Shown: positions 36,909-45,824, counted from the first letter of the stretch. The stretch is DNA of 64,000 bases from Chloroflexi bacterium HGW-Chloroflexi-6 (GCA_002840685.1 PHBU01000015.1:1-64000), one strand, 5' to 3'. The notes: generated by a model from the sequence alone, not told the origin. Program-made: numbers and translations.

Positions 36909-36914
36909 ATTATA
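36909..36914 (-). promoter_or_regulatory. -10 element overlapping the priA stop codon
   Basis: TATAAT on the minus strand at 36914-36909, covering the priA TAA at 36912-36910. It is 19 bases before the start of the downstream membrane-protein gene, which has GAGG 6 bases upstream. Confidence 0.5.
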
Positions 36915-39414
36915 GCAAACTGACCGGCTCCACTTCAACCCGCCAGCCCGCCAGGCTTTTTCCTTTCAGCAAACTGGCCGGGTCTGGCCCGCGTAAAATG
37001 ATCTGCCAGCGATAAATATCGGCAATTTTAGGAAAAGGCGATGGGACGGGGCCGATCATTTCGGTCTGGACGCGGCCCTCGGATTCGATCCAACCCTTTA
37101 GCTGGGCCGCCAGTTTCTGGGCCTCGGCCTCGGCCCTGGCCGCATCCCGCTCCCGCCGTTCCAGACGCACCAGCCGCTCGAAAGGCGGATAGCCCAACTG
37201 GCGGCGGTTCGCCAGTTCGTCGGCGTAAAAGCCGCTGAAATCGTGTCCCGCTGCGCGTTGAATGACCTTGCTCTCGGGCTGGAAGGTTTGCAGGATGACT
37301 TTACCGCCTTTGTGTGAGCGTCCCGCTCGCCCGGCAACCTGGGTCAGGGTCTGGAAAACGCGTTCGGCAGCGAAGGGGTCCGGCAGGTTCAGCCCGACCT
37401 CGGCCAGCACGATCCCGACCAGGGTCACGTTCGGCAGGTCCAGGCCTTTGGCCAGCATTTGGGTGCCGACCAGCACATTGGCTTTGCCGTTGGCAAAATG
37501 GGTCAGGATGATATCGTGGGCATCCTTCTGGCGGGTGGTTTCCCAGTCCCAGCGCAGCGGGATCGCCGATGGAAAAAGACGGGTGACTTCGCTTTCAACT
37601 TTCTCGCTGCCCAGGCCAAAAGCGCGGATGTGGGGACTCTTGCACTGCGGACAGCTCTTGGGCATCTGGCGGCTATATCCGCAGCGATGACAGTACAGCC
37701 CGGTCGAAAAATCGGAGGGCTGGCCGGAGGGTTTGCCGGTCTGCTCCAGGTGATAAGTCAGCGGAGTATCGCAGTGCGGGCATTTCAAGACAACTCCGCA
37801 GGCGCGGCAGAAAACATAGGTGGCCGTGCCGCGCCGATTTAAGAAGAGAATGGCTTGTTCGCCGCGCGACAATGTCTCAGCCAGCGATTCGGACAGCGCC
37901 CGGCTGAAGATCTCGCGGTTGCCGGCTTGCAGTTCCTCGCGCATATCGACCACTTCGACGGGCGGCAGCTCAAAATCGGTCGATTCGTTCTCGATCGAAA
38001 GCCCAACCCGCTCTGGCAGTTCGAGCAGGGTCAATTCACCGCGCTCGGCGCGATAACGCTGTTCGATGGTTGGGGTGGCCGACCCCATCAGGCAGACCGC
38101 GCCGCACATGCGGGCATAGGCCTCCGCCGCAGCCGCCGCATGGTAAAAGGGCGGGTCAGACTGGTAGTAGGAATTATCGTGGCACTCGTCCAGCACGATC
38201 AGGCCGATGTTCTGGAAGGGCGTGAACAAGGCCGAGCGCGCGCCGATCAGCACGGAGATCTTTCCGCTGCGGGCGCGGCGCCAGGTGTCGTAGCGCTCGC
38301 CGTCTGAGAGTTTGGAATGTAAAATGCCAACCTGGCCGGGGAAGCGCGCCATAAAGCGGCGCACGGTTTGCGGGGTCAGGGCGATTTCGGGTACGAGCAC
38401 CAAAACCTGCCTGCCGCGCCGCAGGGTTTCCTCGGCGGCCCGCAGGTAGATCTCAGTCTTCCCCGAACCGGTGATGCCATAGAGCAGAAACGGCTTGCCC
38501 GGGGTTTGTTGAAGAGTGGAAAGCGGCAAGTGGAAAGAGGCAAGAACACCGGCTAAAACATTCTCTTGCGCCGCCGAGAGCACAATTTCTCCCAGCTTTT
38601 TCTCGCTGCTCTTAACCTTCTCAAGCGGATCGCGCCAGATCTCGGTTTCGCGCAGCACGATCAATTCGCGCTCGGCCAGTTCCTGCAGATCGGCCAGGGT
38701 ACAGCCGGCGGCGGCATAGACCCACGAAACGTTGACCGCTTCCGGTTCACTGATCAGGAATTCGAGGGCGGCTCCGCGCCGTTTAAGGGTGGACTCGGTT
38801 TTGCCGAGCGAATCCATCGCGGTCCGGGCGGTTTCAGGGGTGACTGCCAACTGCGCGGTGCGGATGAATTTTCCGTGCACGGTGGGGGTCGGCAGCACGC
38901 TGACCTTGCCCAAAAAGCCGCGTTTGACCAGCGCGTCGGCGGATTTGCGCCAATCGACACGGCTGAAATGACGCTCGATCTGGCGTCCGCGTAGCGGGCC
39001 GCGCTCGGCCAGCAGGGCGATGATCCGCTTCTGGGTCGGGGAGAGCTCGAGTTGGGATGTTTTTTCTGAGAAAAGGGAATACAGGCTGTCGGCCTGTTGG
39101 GCCAGGCCGGGCGGCAGCATCATGTTGATGATGGCTGCCAGCGGGCTTAATGTCGCTTCGGCCAGGTGAAAAGCCATGGAAAGCTGCTGCGGCGTCAGGA
39201 CGGGTAGCGAATCTAACAGCGTGGAGAGCGGCCTGGGGTTTTGCACGGCAGGCTGGGCTGGCAGCGCCGTTACCACACCCTGCACCGTCTGCTGGTTAAA
39301 CGGAACCGTAACCAGGTGGCCGGGCGCTATGCTGGCGGACATTTCCGCAGGTATGGCATAATCGAATATGCCGCTCAGGGTGGGGATGTTGACGGCAACG
39401 CGCGCATAGTCCAT
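36910..39414 (-). CDS. priA: Primosomal protein N' (replication-restart helicase)
   Basis: An 834-residue PriA, which reloads the replicative helicase at stalled forks. It starts with the DNA-binding domain (VAVNIPTLSGIFDYAIP), then Walker A YGITGSGKTEIYLRA, the DECH box (LIVLDECHDNSYYQ), the zinc clusters CRACGVVLKCPHCD and CHRCGYSRQMPKSCPQCKS, and helicase motifs GTQMLAKGLDLPNV and QVAGRAGR. TATAAT ends 6 bases before the ATG and no Shine-Dalgarno is seen, so its mRNA may be leaderless. Confidence 0.95.
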   Translation of the reverse strand: MDYARVAVNIPTLSGIFDYAIPAEMSASIAPGHLVTVPFNQQTVQGVVTALPAQPAVQNPRPLSTLLDSLPVLTPQQLSMAFHLAEATLSPLAAIINMMLPPGLAQQADSLYSLFSEKTSQLELSPTQKRIIALLAERGPLRGRQIERHFSRVDWRKSADALVKRGFLGKVSVLPTPTVHGKFIRTAQLAVTPETARTAMDSLGKTESTLKRRGAALEFLISEPEAVNVSWVYAAAGCTLADLQELAERELIVLRETEIWRDPLEKVKSSEKKLGEIVLSAAQENVLAGVLASFHLPLSTLQQTPGKPFLLYGITGSGKTEIYLRAAEETLRRGRQVLVLVPEIALTPQTVRRFMARFPGQVGILHSKLSDGERYDTWRRARSGKISVLIGARSALFTPFQNIGLIVLDECHDNSYYQSDPPFYHAAAAAEAYARMCGAVCLMGSATPTIEQRYRAERGELTLLELPERVGLSIENESTDFELPPVEVVDMREELQAGNREIFSRALSESLAETLSRGEQAILFLNRRGTATYVFCRACGVVLKCPHCDTPLTYHLEQTGKPSGQPSDFSTGLYCHRCGYSRQMPKSCPQCKSPHIRAFGLGSEKVESEVTRLFPSAIPLRWDWETTRQKDAHDIILTHFANGKANVLVGTQMLAKGLDLPNVTLVGIVLAEVGLNLPDPFAAERVFQTLTQVAGRAGRSHKGGKVILQTFQPESKVIQRAAGHDFSGFYADELANRRQLGYPPFERLVRLERRERDAARAEAEAQKLAAQLKGWIESEGRVQTEMIGPVPSPFPKIADIYRWQIILRGPDPASLLKGKSLAGWRVEVEPVSLL

Positions 39415-39420
39415 CTTTTG

Positions 39421-39426
39421 ATTATA
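39421..39426 (-). promoter_or_regulatory. -10 element of priA, leaderless geometry
   Basis: TATAAT on the minus strand at 39426-39421, 6 bases from the priA ATG (39414). The infA terminator stem occupies the position where the -35 would be. Confidence 0.5.
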
Positions 39427-39432
39427 TCAATC

Positions 39433-39466
39433 AAAAAAAGAGCCGGAGGATATCCGACTCTTTTTT
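39433..39466. terminator. Terminator of rpsU-infA
   Basis: GAG-C-CGGA and TCCG-A-CTC form an interrupted stem flanked by A7 on one side and T6 on the other. On the minus strand it ends the rpsU-infA transcript just ahead of the priA promoter. Confidence 0.8.
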
Positions 39467-39494
39467 GGCTTAAACCTTTGGATGTATGGCTGAA

Positions 39495-39752
39495 CTAATC
39501 GTCTGCAAAGATGTTGACGCCGCTAGCGGTCTTCTTCTGGCGGTAGGTAATGCGGCCGCGCGTCAGATCGTAGGGAGACATCTCTACTTTGACGTGGTCT
39601 CCGAGCAGGATGCGGATGTAGAACTTGCGCATCTTGCCCGAAAGGTAGGCCAGCACAATGTGGTCATTATCCAACTTTACACGGAATTGTGTACCGGGCA
39701 GGGCCTCGATCACAACTCCTTCAACGACGAGCTTATCATCTTCTTTTGCCAT
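39495..39752 (-). CDS. infA: Translation initiation factor IF-1
   Basis: An 85-residue IF-1, an S1-fold protein that binds the A site of the 30S subunit during initiation: [40 protein letters not shown] and [20 protein letters not shown]. It carries about 12 extra C-terminal residues after RQKK. GGAGG precedes the ATG (39752). Usually infA lies in the ribosomal protein spc region near rpmJ and rpsM; here it follows rpsU by 23 bases, so this may be a second copy or a displaced gene. Confidence 0.95.
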   Translation of the reverse strand: MAKEDDKLVVEGVVIEALPGTQFRVKLDNDHIVLAYLSGKMRKFYIRILLGDHVKVEMSPYDLTRGRITYRQKKTASGVNIFADD

Positions 39753-39775
39753 ACAAACCTCCAACTAACTCTGTC

Positions 39776-39973
39776 CTATTCAAAGGACTTTACCTGGCGT
39801 CGCTTGAGACGGCGAATAGCCTTTTTGTCTTCCATGCGGCGCTGTTCGCTTTTGGATACGAACCAGCGTTTGCGGCGCACGGTGCTCAAGACACCGCTCT
39901 TGACTACCTTTTTGCGGAAGCGTTTGAGCAGTTGGTCCTGGGACTCACTTTGACGTAAATACACTGCGGTCAT
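39776..39973 (-). CDS. rpsU: Ribosomal protein S21
   Basis: A 65-residue S21-family protein, basic and helical, of the small ribosomal subunit: VYLRQSESQDQLLKRFRKKV, SGVLSTVRRKRWFVSKSEQR, and a C-terminal RRLKRRQVK. AGGGAGGTG is 8 bases before the ATG. It is the first gene of a pair with infA. A terminator-like hairpin sits 31 bases upstream within its transcribed leader. Confidence 0.95.
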   Translation of the reverse strand: MTAVYLRQSESQDQLLKRFRKKVVKSGVLSTVRRKRWFVSKSEQRRMEDKKAIRRLKRRQVKSFE

Positions 39974-40003
39974 GCTATTTCACCTCCCTTCTATGCGAGG
40001 GAT

Positions 40004-40036
40004 AAAAAAACCGGCGGGTGTCACAGACACAGCCGG
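40004..40036 (-). promoter_or_regulatory. Probable attenuator in the rpsU leader
   Basis: On the minus strand, CCGGC and GCCGG plus GTGT and ACAC (positions 40036 to 40011) form a hairpin followed directly by seven U (40010-40004). It ends only 31 bases before the rpsU ATG, too little room for another promoter plus ribosome site, so the hairpin must lie inside the rpsU transcript or end an upstream one. Confidence 0.55.
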
Positions 40037-40145
40037 GCAGGGGATGAAGGAACCAGAAAAAAATCCCAGAAAAATCATTCGCTCCTGCGCAACTCCCTTC
40101 ACTGCTTGAAATAAATCATTAATGAGGGCTGTCTATAACAAATTG

Positions 40146-40151
40146 ATTATA
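40146..40151 (-). promoter_or_regulatory. -10 element of rpsU-infA
   Basis: TATAAT on the minus strand at 40151-40146, just after the stop of the sulfotransferase gene. Transcription would start near 40139 and give a leader of about 165 bases. Confidence 0.5.
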
Positions 40152-40184
40152 CTACAGCCGCAGGGGATAAGGAAGGCCAAAAAA

Positions 40185-41216
40185 CTACCAATCCTGATCG
40201 TTTTCGTAATTCCACTTTACCAAAACATCTCCGGCGACTTCTTTGAAGATCTGGCGGTCGTGGGTGGTGAACATGTTGCGCCAGTTACCGGATTTTCCCT
40301 TTGGCAGGAAGCTGGCGATCGATCCGTTGCGTTGGGCCTGCCACTCCTCGTCGAGGTTGTGCCCCATTTCGGCCTGGATGTCCGTTTCGAGGGCCGGATC
40401 GGCCTGCGCGCCGAGAAAGGCCCATAGTTTGCTCATCTCGGCAAAGGGTTGGGCGAGCAGGTCTTCATAGCGCAGAGAGAAGTATGCATCAGGATAAAGC
40501 CGTTTGGACTCGCTGTCGATCTCGTTCAGATCGTCTGCCCAGCGTTGGGCGATCTGGCGGATGAAGGCGTCCGTGAAGATCGAGCGGGTTCCGTTGGTGA
40601 AGGGTGTCTGATCGACTTTGAGCGCCTCGATGATGCGCCGGTCTTCGGCGGTCAGGAATTTGGAGTCTTCGACGAAATTGCGAAAACGCTCGGAGATCAG
40701 CACATCGCGCCCGTCGCGGACGATGTAGATCAGCTTGGCATCGGGATAAATGGCGTGCGTATCGCGCACCACCTGTCCGTGGATGGTGGACGAGGGGCTT
40801 TTGTCGCCGACGATGCGTTTGCCTTCGCGGGCGGCGTCGCGCTCGAGGATGAAGTCGGCGGCGGCGCGCATGACCAGCGGTGAGAGGTCGCGGCCCTGGT
40901 TCCAGCGGTTGGATTTGCGCGAGAGCCAGTCCGCGGCTTCGGGGCTGTCCACCAACGATTTGAGCATCGGGGCGCGGGTGAAGAAGTGCGCCTGGTAGTT
41001 GCAATGCACTTCGGGGTGCAGGCGCGCCAGGCGCATCAGAATGGTCGTGCCCGAGCGGGCGTGGCCCATGATGAAGAACTTCTCGCGCGCAAAGAACTGT
41101 CGGATCTCAGTCACTTCCTCGGGGGTGATGGCCGGGATTTCGGCGCGTTTATGGCTGGCGGCTTCGCCCTTGAGCAAGATGCGCGCGGCGGATTTCAGAC
41201 GGGTGATGAATTGCAT
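40185..41216 (-). CDS. P-loop sulfotransferase
   Basis: A 343-residue PAPS-dependent sulfotransferase. The 5'-phosphosulfate loop GHARSGTTILMRLA and the 3'-phosphate loop KLIYIVRDGRDVLISERFRNF are both present, as is the catalytic-site acidic region and the H in HFFTRAP. It has no signal peptide, so it acts in the cytoplasm or at the inner membrane face, adding sulfate to a glycan or lipid. It is the last gene of the minus-strand glycan block. AAGGA precedes the ATG and a -10 (TATAAT) is at 41261-41256. Confidence 0.85.
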   Translation of the reverse strand: MQFITRLKSAARILLKGEAASHKRAEIPAITPEEVTEIRQFFAREKFFIMGHARSGTTILMRLARLHPEVHCNYQAHFFTRAPMLKSLVDSPEAADWLSRKSNRWNQGRDLSPLVMRAAADFILERDAAREGKRIVGDKSPSSTIHGQVVRDTHAIYPDAKLIYIVRDGRDVLISERFRNFVEDSKFLTAEDRRIIEALKVDQTPFTNGTRSIFTDAFIRQIAQRWADDLNEIDSESKRLYPDAYFSLRYEDLLAQPFAEMSKLWAFLGAQADPALETDIQAEMGHNLDEEWQAQRNGSIASFLPKGKSGNWRNMFTTHDRQIFKEVAGDVLVKWNYENDQDW

Positions 41217-41304
41217 TTATATCCTTATTTTTTGCAGTTATTTGCCAACAAAAATATTATATCCAACAAAAGTGAAACAACGTTTTTTATTTACAAACAA
41301 CAGA

Positions 41305-42894
41305 TCATCTCAGATCTTTATAAATGATCATTTGATCGTCTTGAAAGGCAATTTGCCAATAGGCCAGGGCATTAATTTCTGATTCCATGTGTTCAAACTC
41401 GCTGCGAAAAAAAATGATGTAGCCCGGGCGGCTGGCATATTTTTCAACAACACGTTGAATACACTCCCATGAATCTTTTTTTGCGCACCAGGCTGCCTTG
41501 GACATTAATTCATGTTTCCAGTAATAATCTCCGACCCATTCTGCTCCCCAATGGCCAAGGACCGGTGTTCGCCGGGCAAGGTAGGGCATCCATTCATTTG
41601 TTCCATTCATATTGTCTGAAATAAAGAGATATTTTGCATTGGGATCGGTGTTATCGTTCATCCAGGCGGCAACTTTTAGTACTTCGTCGGTCAAGAACGG
41701 TTTGTCGCTTTTTAAATTGTCAAACCGGCCGATCAGAACAAAAAAAAGCGCCAGGAACACGGCAGCAGCACTGACAAAAATTCTTTTATCTGTGCTTCCT
41801 TGTGGATGGCTCGCATGGCGTAGCAGATCGACACATAATTCTGCGATTGCGATCGCGCTGAACAATGCCATAAAACGAGCGGATTCTCCCAGGAAAATAC
41901 CTGTGCTCAGCCCCCAGATCGCTTTATGCCAGTCGCGTTTCAAGAGCCAGTAGGGGAGCGCAACCATGTAGAAGAGTGGATACAAAAGAAACTTATCCAT
42001 CAGGGTTATTTTTGCGGCAATTAAACTGGGCACTATGGATGCAGATATCACTCCGGGTATGGTGGCGTGCGAGTTCAACGCGCTGATAAAGGGAGCCAGG
42101 CCAAACCTTCTCAGTACCAGCAGCCACCAGGGCGCGGATACAAGCAAGGCAATTACCATGATCAGAACAAAGTCTCGAGCGCGTTGCTTAAGCTCTTTAA
42201 GATTTTGCACCTTCCAGAAAGCCAGCACAAAGATGCTGAAAACACAAAACACCCCGTAACTTAAGTGACTCAAAAAACTCAGGCCCAGGAACAACCCGGC
42301 CAGCAAGATGCTCTTAAACGAAAAGCTCTTATGACTGAGATAAGCATAGTAAAAATAAATTCCCAAAATCGAAAATAATAAGGCAAGTCCTCTGACCATC
42401 CCGTCTGATTTAACATGCAAGTTCAGATAATCTGGGGTTGTCAGAAATAATAGGATGGCGATCGAAGCAGCCAGGCGGCTGGATGTAATTTGGCGAAACA
42501 AAAGATAGCAGGCAAAGAAGGTCAGGATGCTGATGGAGGGGGCAAAGAATCTCAGGAAGGTGAATTGCTCGACCCCGAAAAAAGTGACGACAAAAGCGTT
42601 GATATAAAATGCCAAAGGCGGGTAAGCAAACGGAATTTTACCGGGGCCATAAAATTCGATCGATTGGGGAGGTATGAAACCGTTCTGGGCGATCTTTTCT
42701 GCCATCAAACTATATAAGCCGGAATAGCCCATCGGAAATTTGTACGCGAACGACCAAAAGAAACTAAAAAACAGAACGATAAGAAATACAAATACTTCCA
42801 GGCCGTAGCGCCTATAAGCTACAGAAACGATGTGATCGGCCCAATCGAGCATCTTTCTACCACGAATCGCTGAGATTGTTTGAATCTGATCCAT
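41305..42894 (-). CDS. GT-C fold membrane glycosyltransferase (GT39-like)
   Basis: A 529-residue protein with about ten membrane segments after a short N-terminal tail. The first outer loop, GYSGLYSLMAEKIAQNGFIP with YPPLAFYIN, is typical of dolichyl-phosphate-mannose-type transferases of cell-surface glycans. The C-terminal soluble domain (about 390-529) has NDNTDPNAKYLFISDNMNG and ends DDQMIIYKDLR. The donor and acceptor cannot be told. Its upstream leader is almost the same as that of the next GT-C gene, because the region at 42896-43022 is a duplicated piece. Confidence 0.7.
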   Translation of the reverse strand: MDQIQTISAIRGRKMLDWADHIVSVAYRRYGLEVFVFLIVLFFSFFWSFAYKFPMGYSGLYSLMAEKIAQNGFIPPQSIEFYGPGKIPFAYPPLAFYINAFVVTFFGVEQFTFLRFFAPSISILTFFACYLLFRQITSSRLAASIAILLFLTTPDYLNLHVKSDGMVRGLALLFSILGIYFYYAYLSHKSFSFKSILLAGLFLGLSFLSHLSYGVFCVFSIFVLAFWKVQNLKELKQRARDFVLIMVIALLVSAPWWLLVLRRFGLAPFISALNSHATIPGVISASIVPSLIAAKITLMDKFLLYPLFYMVALPYWLLKRDWHKAIWGLSTGIFLGESARFMALFSAIAIAELCVDLLRHASHPQGSTDKRIFVSAAAVFLALFFVLIGRFDNLKSDKPFLTDEVLKVAAWMNDNTDPNAKYLFISDNMNGTNEWMPYLARRTPVLGHWGAEWVGDYYWKHELMSKAAWCAKKDSWECIQRVVEKYASRPGYIIFFRSEFEHMESEINALAYWQIAFQDDQMIIYKDLR

Positions 42895-42895
42895 T

Positions 42896-43022
42896 TCTTA
42901 TTGGGCCTTATAGATTACTTAACTGTTTTTGAGCACTGTCAAAATAAACCCGGTTGTGCGTTTGCCGGATGCGCCATCTGTAAAGGTGATCTCATCTTTG
43001 ATGAACTTGCGGCGTTCAGCGC
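42896..43022 (-). pseudogene. Degraded duplicate of the 3' end of the GT-B-like gene
   Basis: On the minus strand these 127 bases align without gaps to 44302-44428 at roughly 80% identity (offset 1406). They still encode the end of that protein: RRKFIKDEITFTDG followed by a matching FILTVLKNS and a stop (TAA at 42919-42921), compared with RRKFTENEITFTDG...FILTVLKNS. Only the last 31 or so codons survive; the front is missing. It is a relic of a duplication or recombination event. Confidence 0.8.
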
Positions 43023-43040
43023 TGCAAGTAGAAGATTGAT

Positions 43041-44300
43041 TCATGCTTTCCCCTGGTCAGCGACCCAAACTTTCATTTTTTCATAGGTCACCCGAACGAG
43101 AAAGTCAATCCCGAACAAAATTATTACTGTGCTAAAAATCACGGGCAACAGGAAATATCGATCCCAGTCCATCATCGAGAGAAAGGCTGGCAGGCTGCCG
43201 GTCAGGCCTATTGTCAGGATTGCGATCAAAACGTGCTGATCATTTTGCTTTTTTAGCCAGCCTTTGGTTCGTAAAAACAGCAGGCTAGCGCCAACCCCAA
43301 AAAACAAGAAGTTCAACCTGGTCTGCGCCAGGGGCGTGTATTTGTTAAGGACGAGCGGGCCGATATTATATTTTTCACTCAAGGTCATGAAAGTTCTATC
43401 TTGGGTTGCCTTTGCTTGTTCTGTCATTGTGACCGCGCGCGCTTCAAGCACTCTAATTGTGGCGCCAACCGGATCTTGATAAAACACGGGGTTGGGAGCA
43501 ATAAAAAATGCAATCGCAAAAACGCCAGCAATAAGCGCACCCCCAAACAGCCTGGGAATTTCATGCTTAACTGTCTGAAATTCCCTGATTGCCACCAGGA
43601 ATAACGCCAGCAAGATGCCGAACCCCAGGGTCACACCATTGAGCTTGGTTTGCCCGGCCAGACCGGTGAACATACCAGCCAGGGCGCACCAGACGATCAG
43701 TTTGATATTCCCTGAGCGGGTCTTGTCTTTCCAGACCGCCAAAACCTGATAAAGGCAAAAGATAACCAGCATGACCATGCCAAATAATATACCTTCGTTC
43801 ATGGCGCGCCGTAGATGCAGGAGCAGGTACTCGTTCGTGATGGCAATCGCAACCCATCCGTAAGTAACGAACGGGTTGCCGTGTTTGCGCAGCAGTATAA
43901 ATAATAGCCAGACACCCAAAACGGCCATGCTGGTAACCCCTGCCCGGCTCCACCATAGCAGGCTGTCATTGGGCACATTGCCTGCCTGCAGGTTTTCTTC
44001 ATAGGATTGGGAGAAGTTATAAATTCCATTTAACTCATTTGATTTCCATCCACCCAATTGGCGGGCGGCGCCGATCACATAATATGTTATGGATTGAGTG
44101 TATAAATTAGGCCAATCTGTTTTCCAAATTTGGTCGTCGAATTTGCCTTTTAAGAAATACTCAAAATGGTTGCTGATCCCTACCCAACAGCTTTCGTCAC
44201 CATGGAATTGAACGAGTTGCAAATTATTAAAATAAGCGGCAATGATGATGACCAGCACAAGCGCTGCTTCGAAATTTTTTTTGCTCAGGGATTTCTTCAT
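43041..44300 (-). CDS. GT-C fold membrane protein (ArnT/PMT-like)
   Basis: A 419-residue membrane protein with roughly ten helices. The first outer loop contains HGDESCWVGISNHFEYFLKG, where the D-E pair is the usual metal-binding or catalytic motif of GT39/ArnT transferases. A later conserved segment is FHGDE-to-WPNLYTQSITYYVIG. It would transfer a sugar from a lipid carrier to a surface glycan. It starts 24 bases after the GT-B-like gene stop, with the same leader sequence (GGCCCAATAAGA) as the downstream GT-C gene. Confidence 0.7.
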   Translation of the reverse strand: MKKSLSKKNFEAALVLVIIIAAYFNNLQLVQFHGDESCWVGISNHFEYFLKGKFDDQIWKTDWPNLYTQSITYYVIGAARQLGGWKSNELNGIYNFSQSYEENLQAGNVPNDSLLWWSRAGVTSMAVLGVWLLFILLRKHGNPFVTYGWVAIAITNEYLLLHLRRAMNEGILFGMVMLVIFCLYQVLAVWKDKTRSGNIKLIVWCALAGMFTGLAGQTKLNGVTLGFGILLALFLVAIREFQTVKHEIPRLFGGALIAGVFAIAFFIAPNPVFYQDPVGATIRVLEARAVTMTEQAKATQDRTFMTLSEKYNIGPLVLNKYTPLAQTRLNFLFFGVGASLLFLRTKGWLKKQNDQHVLIAILTIGLTGSLPAFLSMMDWDRYFLLPVIFSTVIILFGIDFLVRVTYEKMKVWVADQGKA

Positions 44301-44324
44301 CTCTTATTGGGCCTTTCATTTTGT

Positions 44325-45824
44325 TCAACTGTTTTTGAGTACCGTCAAAATAAACTCTGCGGTTCTTTTACCGGACGTGCCATCTGTAAAGGTGATTTCG
44401 TTTTCGGTGAACTTGCGGCGTTCGGCAGAGTCGAGGGCCGGGTTCTCCAGGTAGGCATTCAGCGCTGCGCGCAGTTCGGCTTCGTCTTTCGCGACGCGCC
44501 CGGCTTTGGCCTCGCGGAATCGTTTGTGGGTTGGCCAGTCGCCGATTTCTTTGAGTGAAAGCGAGAACTTGCCCGGCACGTTCCAGCCGCCGGGGGTGTC
44601 GATAACCGCACCGATTATGGGCGTGTCGTGGACGGCGGTTTCAACAACCATGGTCGAGTAGACGGTTACAAAAACATCCGAGTGAGCCATCATCGAGGCT
44701 TTTTCGTCCATGTCTTCGCCGCCGTAGTATCCGAGCGAGCCGCCCATGGCCACCGGGTGGACAACGTGAACGTGCGGATATTGCTTTTCGAGCGCAAAGA
44801 TGCGCTCGCGTTCCTCGGCAAAAATCCTGGGTTTGTCTTGAAAGTGGCTGGGGTGCAGGCGGATCAGCAACTGGGATGGCTCCGAGAGCGAGTCGGAGGC
44901 CGCCAGCCGGGCCAACGCTTCAACGTTGGGGTAGTTGGGGGCAAAGTGGACGAAGCTGCAGGCGTAGGAGATCAACTTTCGTTTTTCGTCCAGGCCGTGC
45001 AGGCGGAAATAGTCTTCGCGCGATATCTGCCAGGTTTTGCGGAGGTAGCCATCGTAGGATGGGATGCCGCCGATGTGCACCCGCTGCGGGTCCCAGTCGG
45101 AGCCGTCGACGAGTTCGGCTTTTTGCAGTTCCGACCAGCAGGTGGCGTAATCCATTGGTGCGCCGGGGATGGTGTAGCTGGATGAGTTGTCCCAGCCGAC
45201 GATGGCGGCCATGGTCGGGATTCCGCGGGCGTGGGCCTCGCGCAGCAGGTAGCGATCAAGCCGCCAGCCGGCGGTCGAGGCGATAACCAAATCGGGTTGG
45301 TGTTTTTCCAATAAATCGGTATACAGGCAGGGGGTGAAGCGCATCTGGGCCTTGATCAGGGCTTTGCGGGCGAGGCGACTCGAGCGTAGGATCAGAATCG
45401 CCAGCGCGGAGGGAATCCAGATCCCCAGACGAAATTTCCAGCCGTTTTCGGCCCAGACTTCCCAGATGTTGCTGTCCATGGCTTCGGTGTTGATGCGCCA
45501 CGAGCCGCCGACGCGCCGCAGGTAGGAGGAGAGCAGCCACTGCCAGCGCGGCTGGACGGTGTTGGCGTATTGGTTGGCTTGCTTGAGCCGCAGCCCTTCG
45601 AAGGTCAGGCTGCTCTTGGGGTGCGGGTCTCGATACACCGCTTCGCGGTTACTCGACCCTCCGCTCAGGGCGGAGAATTTTGCGGCGATCTTGTCTTTGG
45701 TATCGTCGTCGGTCAGGACAACGACATCCACGCCCGCCTTGAGCAGACTCGGGACGAGGTCGGATTGCAGGAAGTAGATGATGGCCATGCCGTGGTCGGC
45801 AGAGATGAAGACTTTTTTGGTCAT
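44325..45824 (-). CDS. GT-B-fold capsule-type glycosyl/glycerophosphotransferase-like protein
   Basis: A 499-residue cytoplasmic protein of the GT-B superfamily, similar to capsule polysaccharide or CDP-glycerol transferase-like proteins. It has KVFISADHGMAIIYFLQSDL at the start, DLVIASTAGWRLDRYLL in the middle, and ISYACSFVHFAP, LIRLHPSHFQDK and FVTVYSTMVVETAVHDTP in the nucleotide-binding half. Residues of about 52-68 (SGGSSNREAVYRDPHP) are encoded by an inserted repeat and look foreign to the family. Its final 31 codons exist again as a relic at 42.9 kb. Exact substrate unknown. Confidence 0.6.
   Translation of the reverse strand: MTKKVFISADHGMAIIYFLQSDLVPSLLKAGVDVVVLTDDDTKDKIAAKFSALSGGSSNREAVYRDPHPKSSLTFEGLRLKQANQYANTVQPRWQWLLSSYLRRVGGSWRINTEAMDSNIWEVWAENGWKFRLGIWIPSALAILILRSSRLARKALIKAQMRFTPCLYTDLLEKHQPDLVIASTAGWRLDRYLLREAHARGIPTMAAIVGWDNSSSYTIPGAPMDYATCWSELQKAELVDGSDWDPQRVHIGGIPSYDGYLRKTWQISREDYFRLHGLDEKRKLISYACSFVHFAPNYPNVEALARLAASDSLSEPSQLLIRLHPSHFQDKPRIFAEERERIFALEKQYPHVHVVHPVAMGGSLGYYGGEDMDEKASMMAHSDVFVTVYSTMVVETAVHDTPIIGAVIDTPGGWNVPGKFSLSLKEIGDWPTHKRFREAKAGRVAKDEAELRAALNAYLENPALDSAERRKFTENEITFTDGTSGKRTAEFILTVLKNS
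45626..45658. repeat. Dispersed inverted repeat, copy A (inside a coding sequence)
   Basis: GGTCTCGATAC then CCGCTTCGCGG then TTACTCGACC. It lies in frame in the GT-B-like gene, adding about 11 codons. The adjacent CTCCGCT-cag-GGCGGAG (45659-45675) forms a second small hairpin. Confidence 0.85.
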
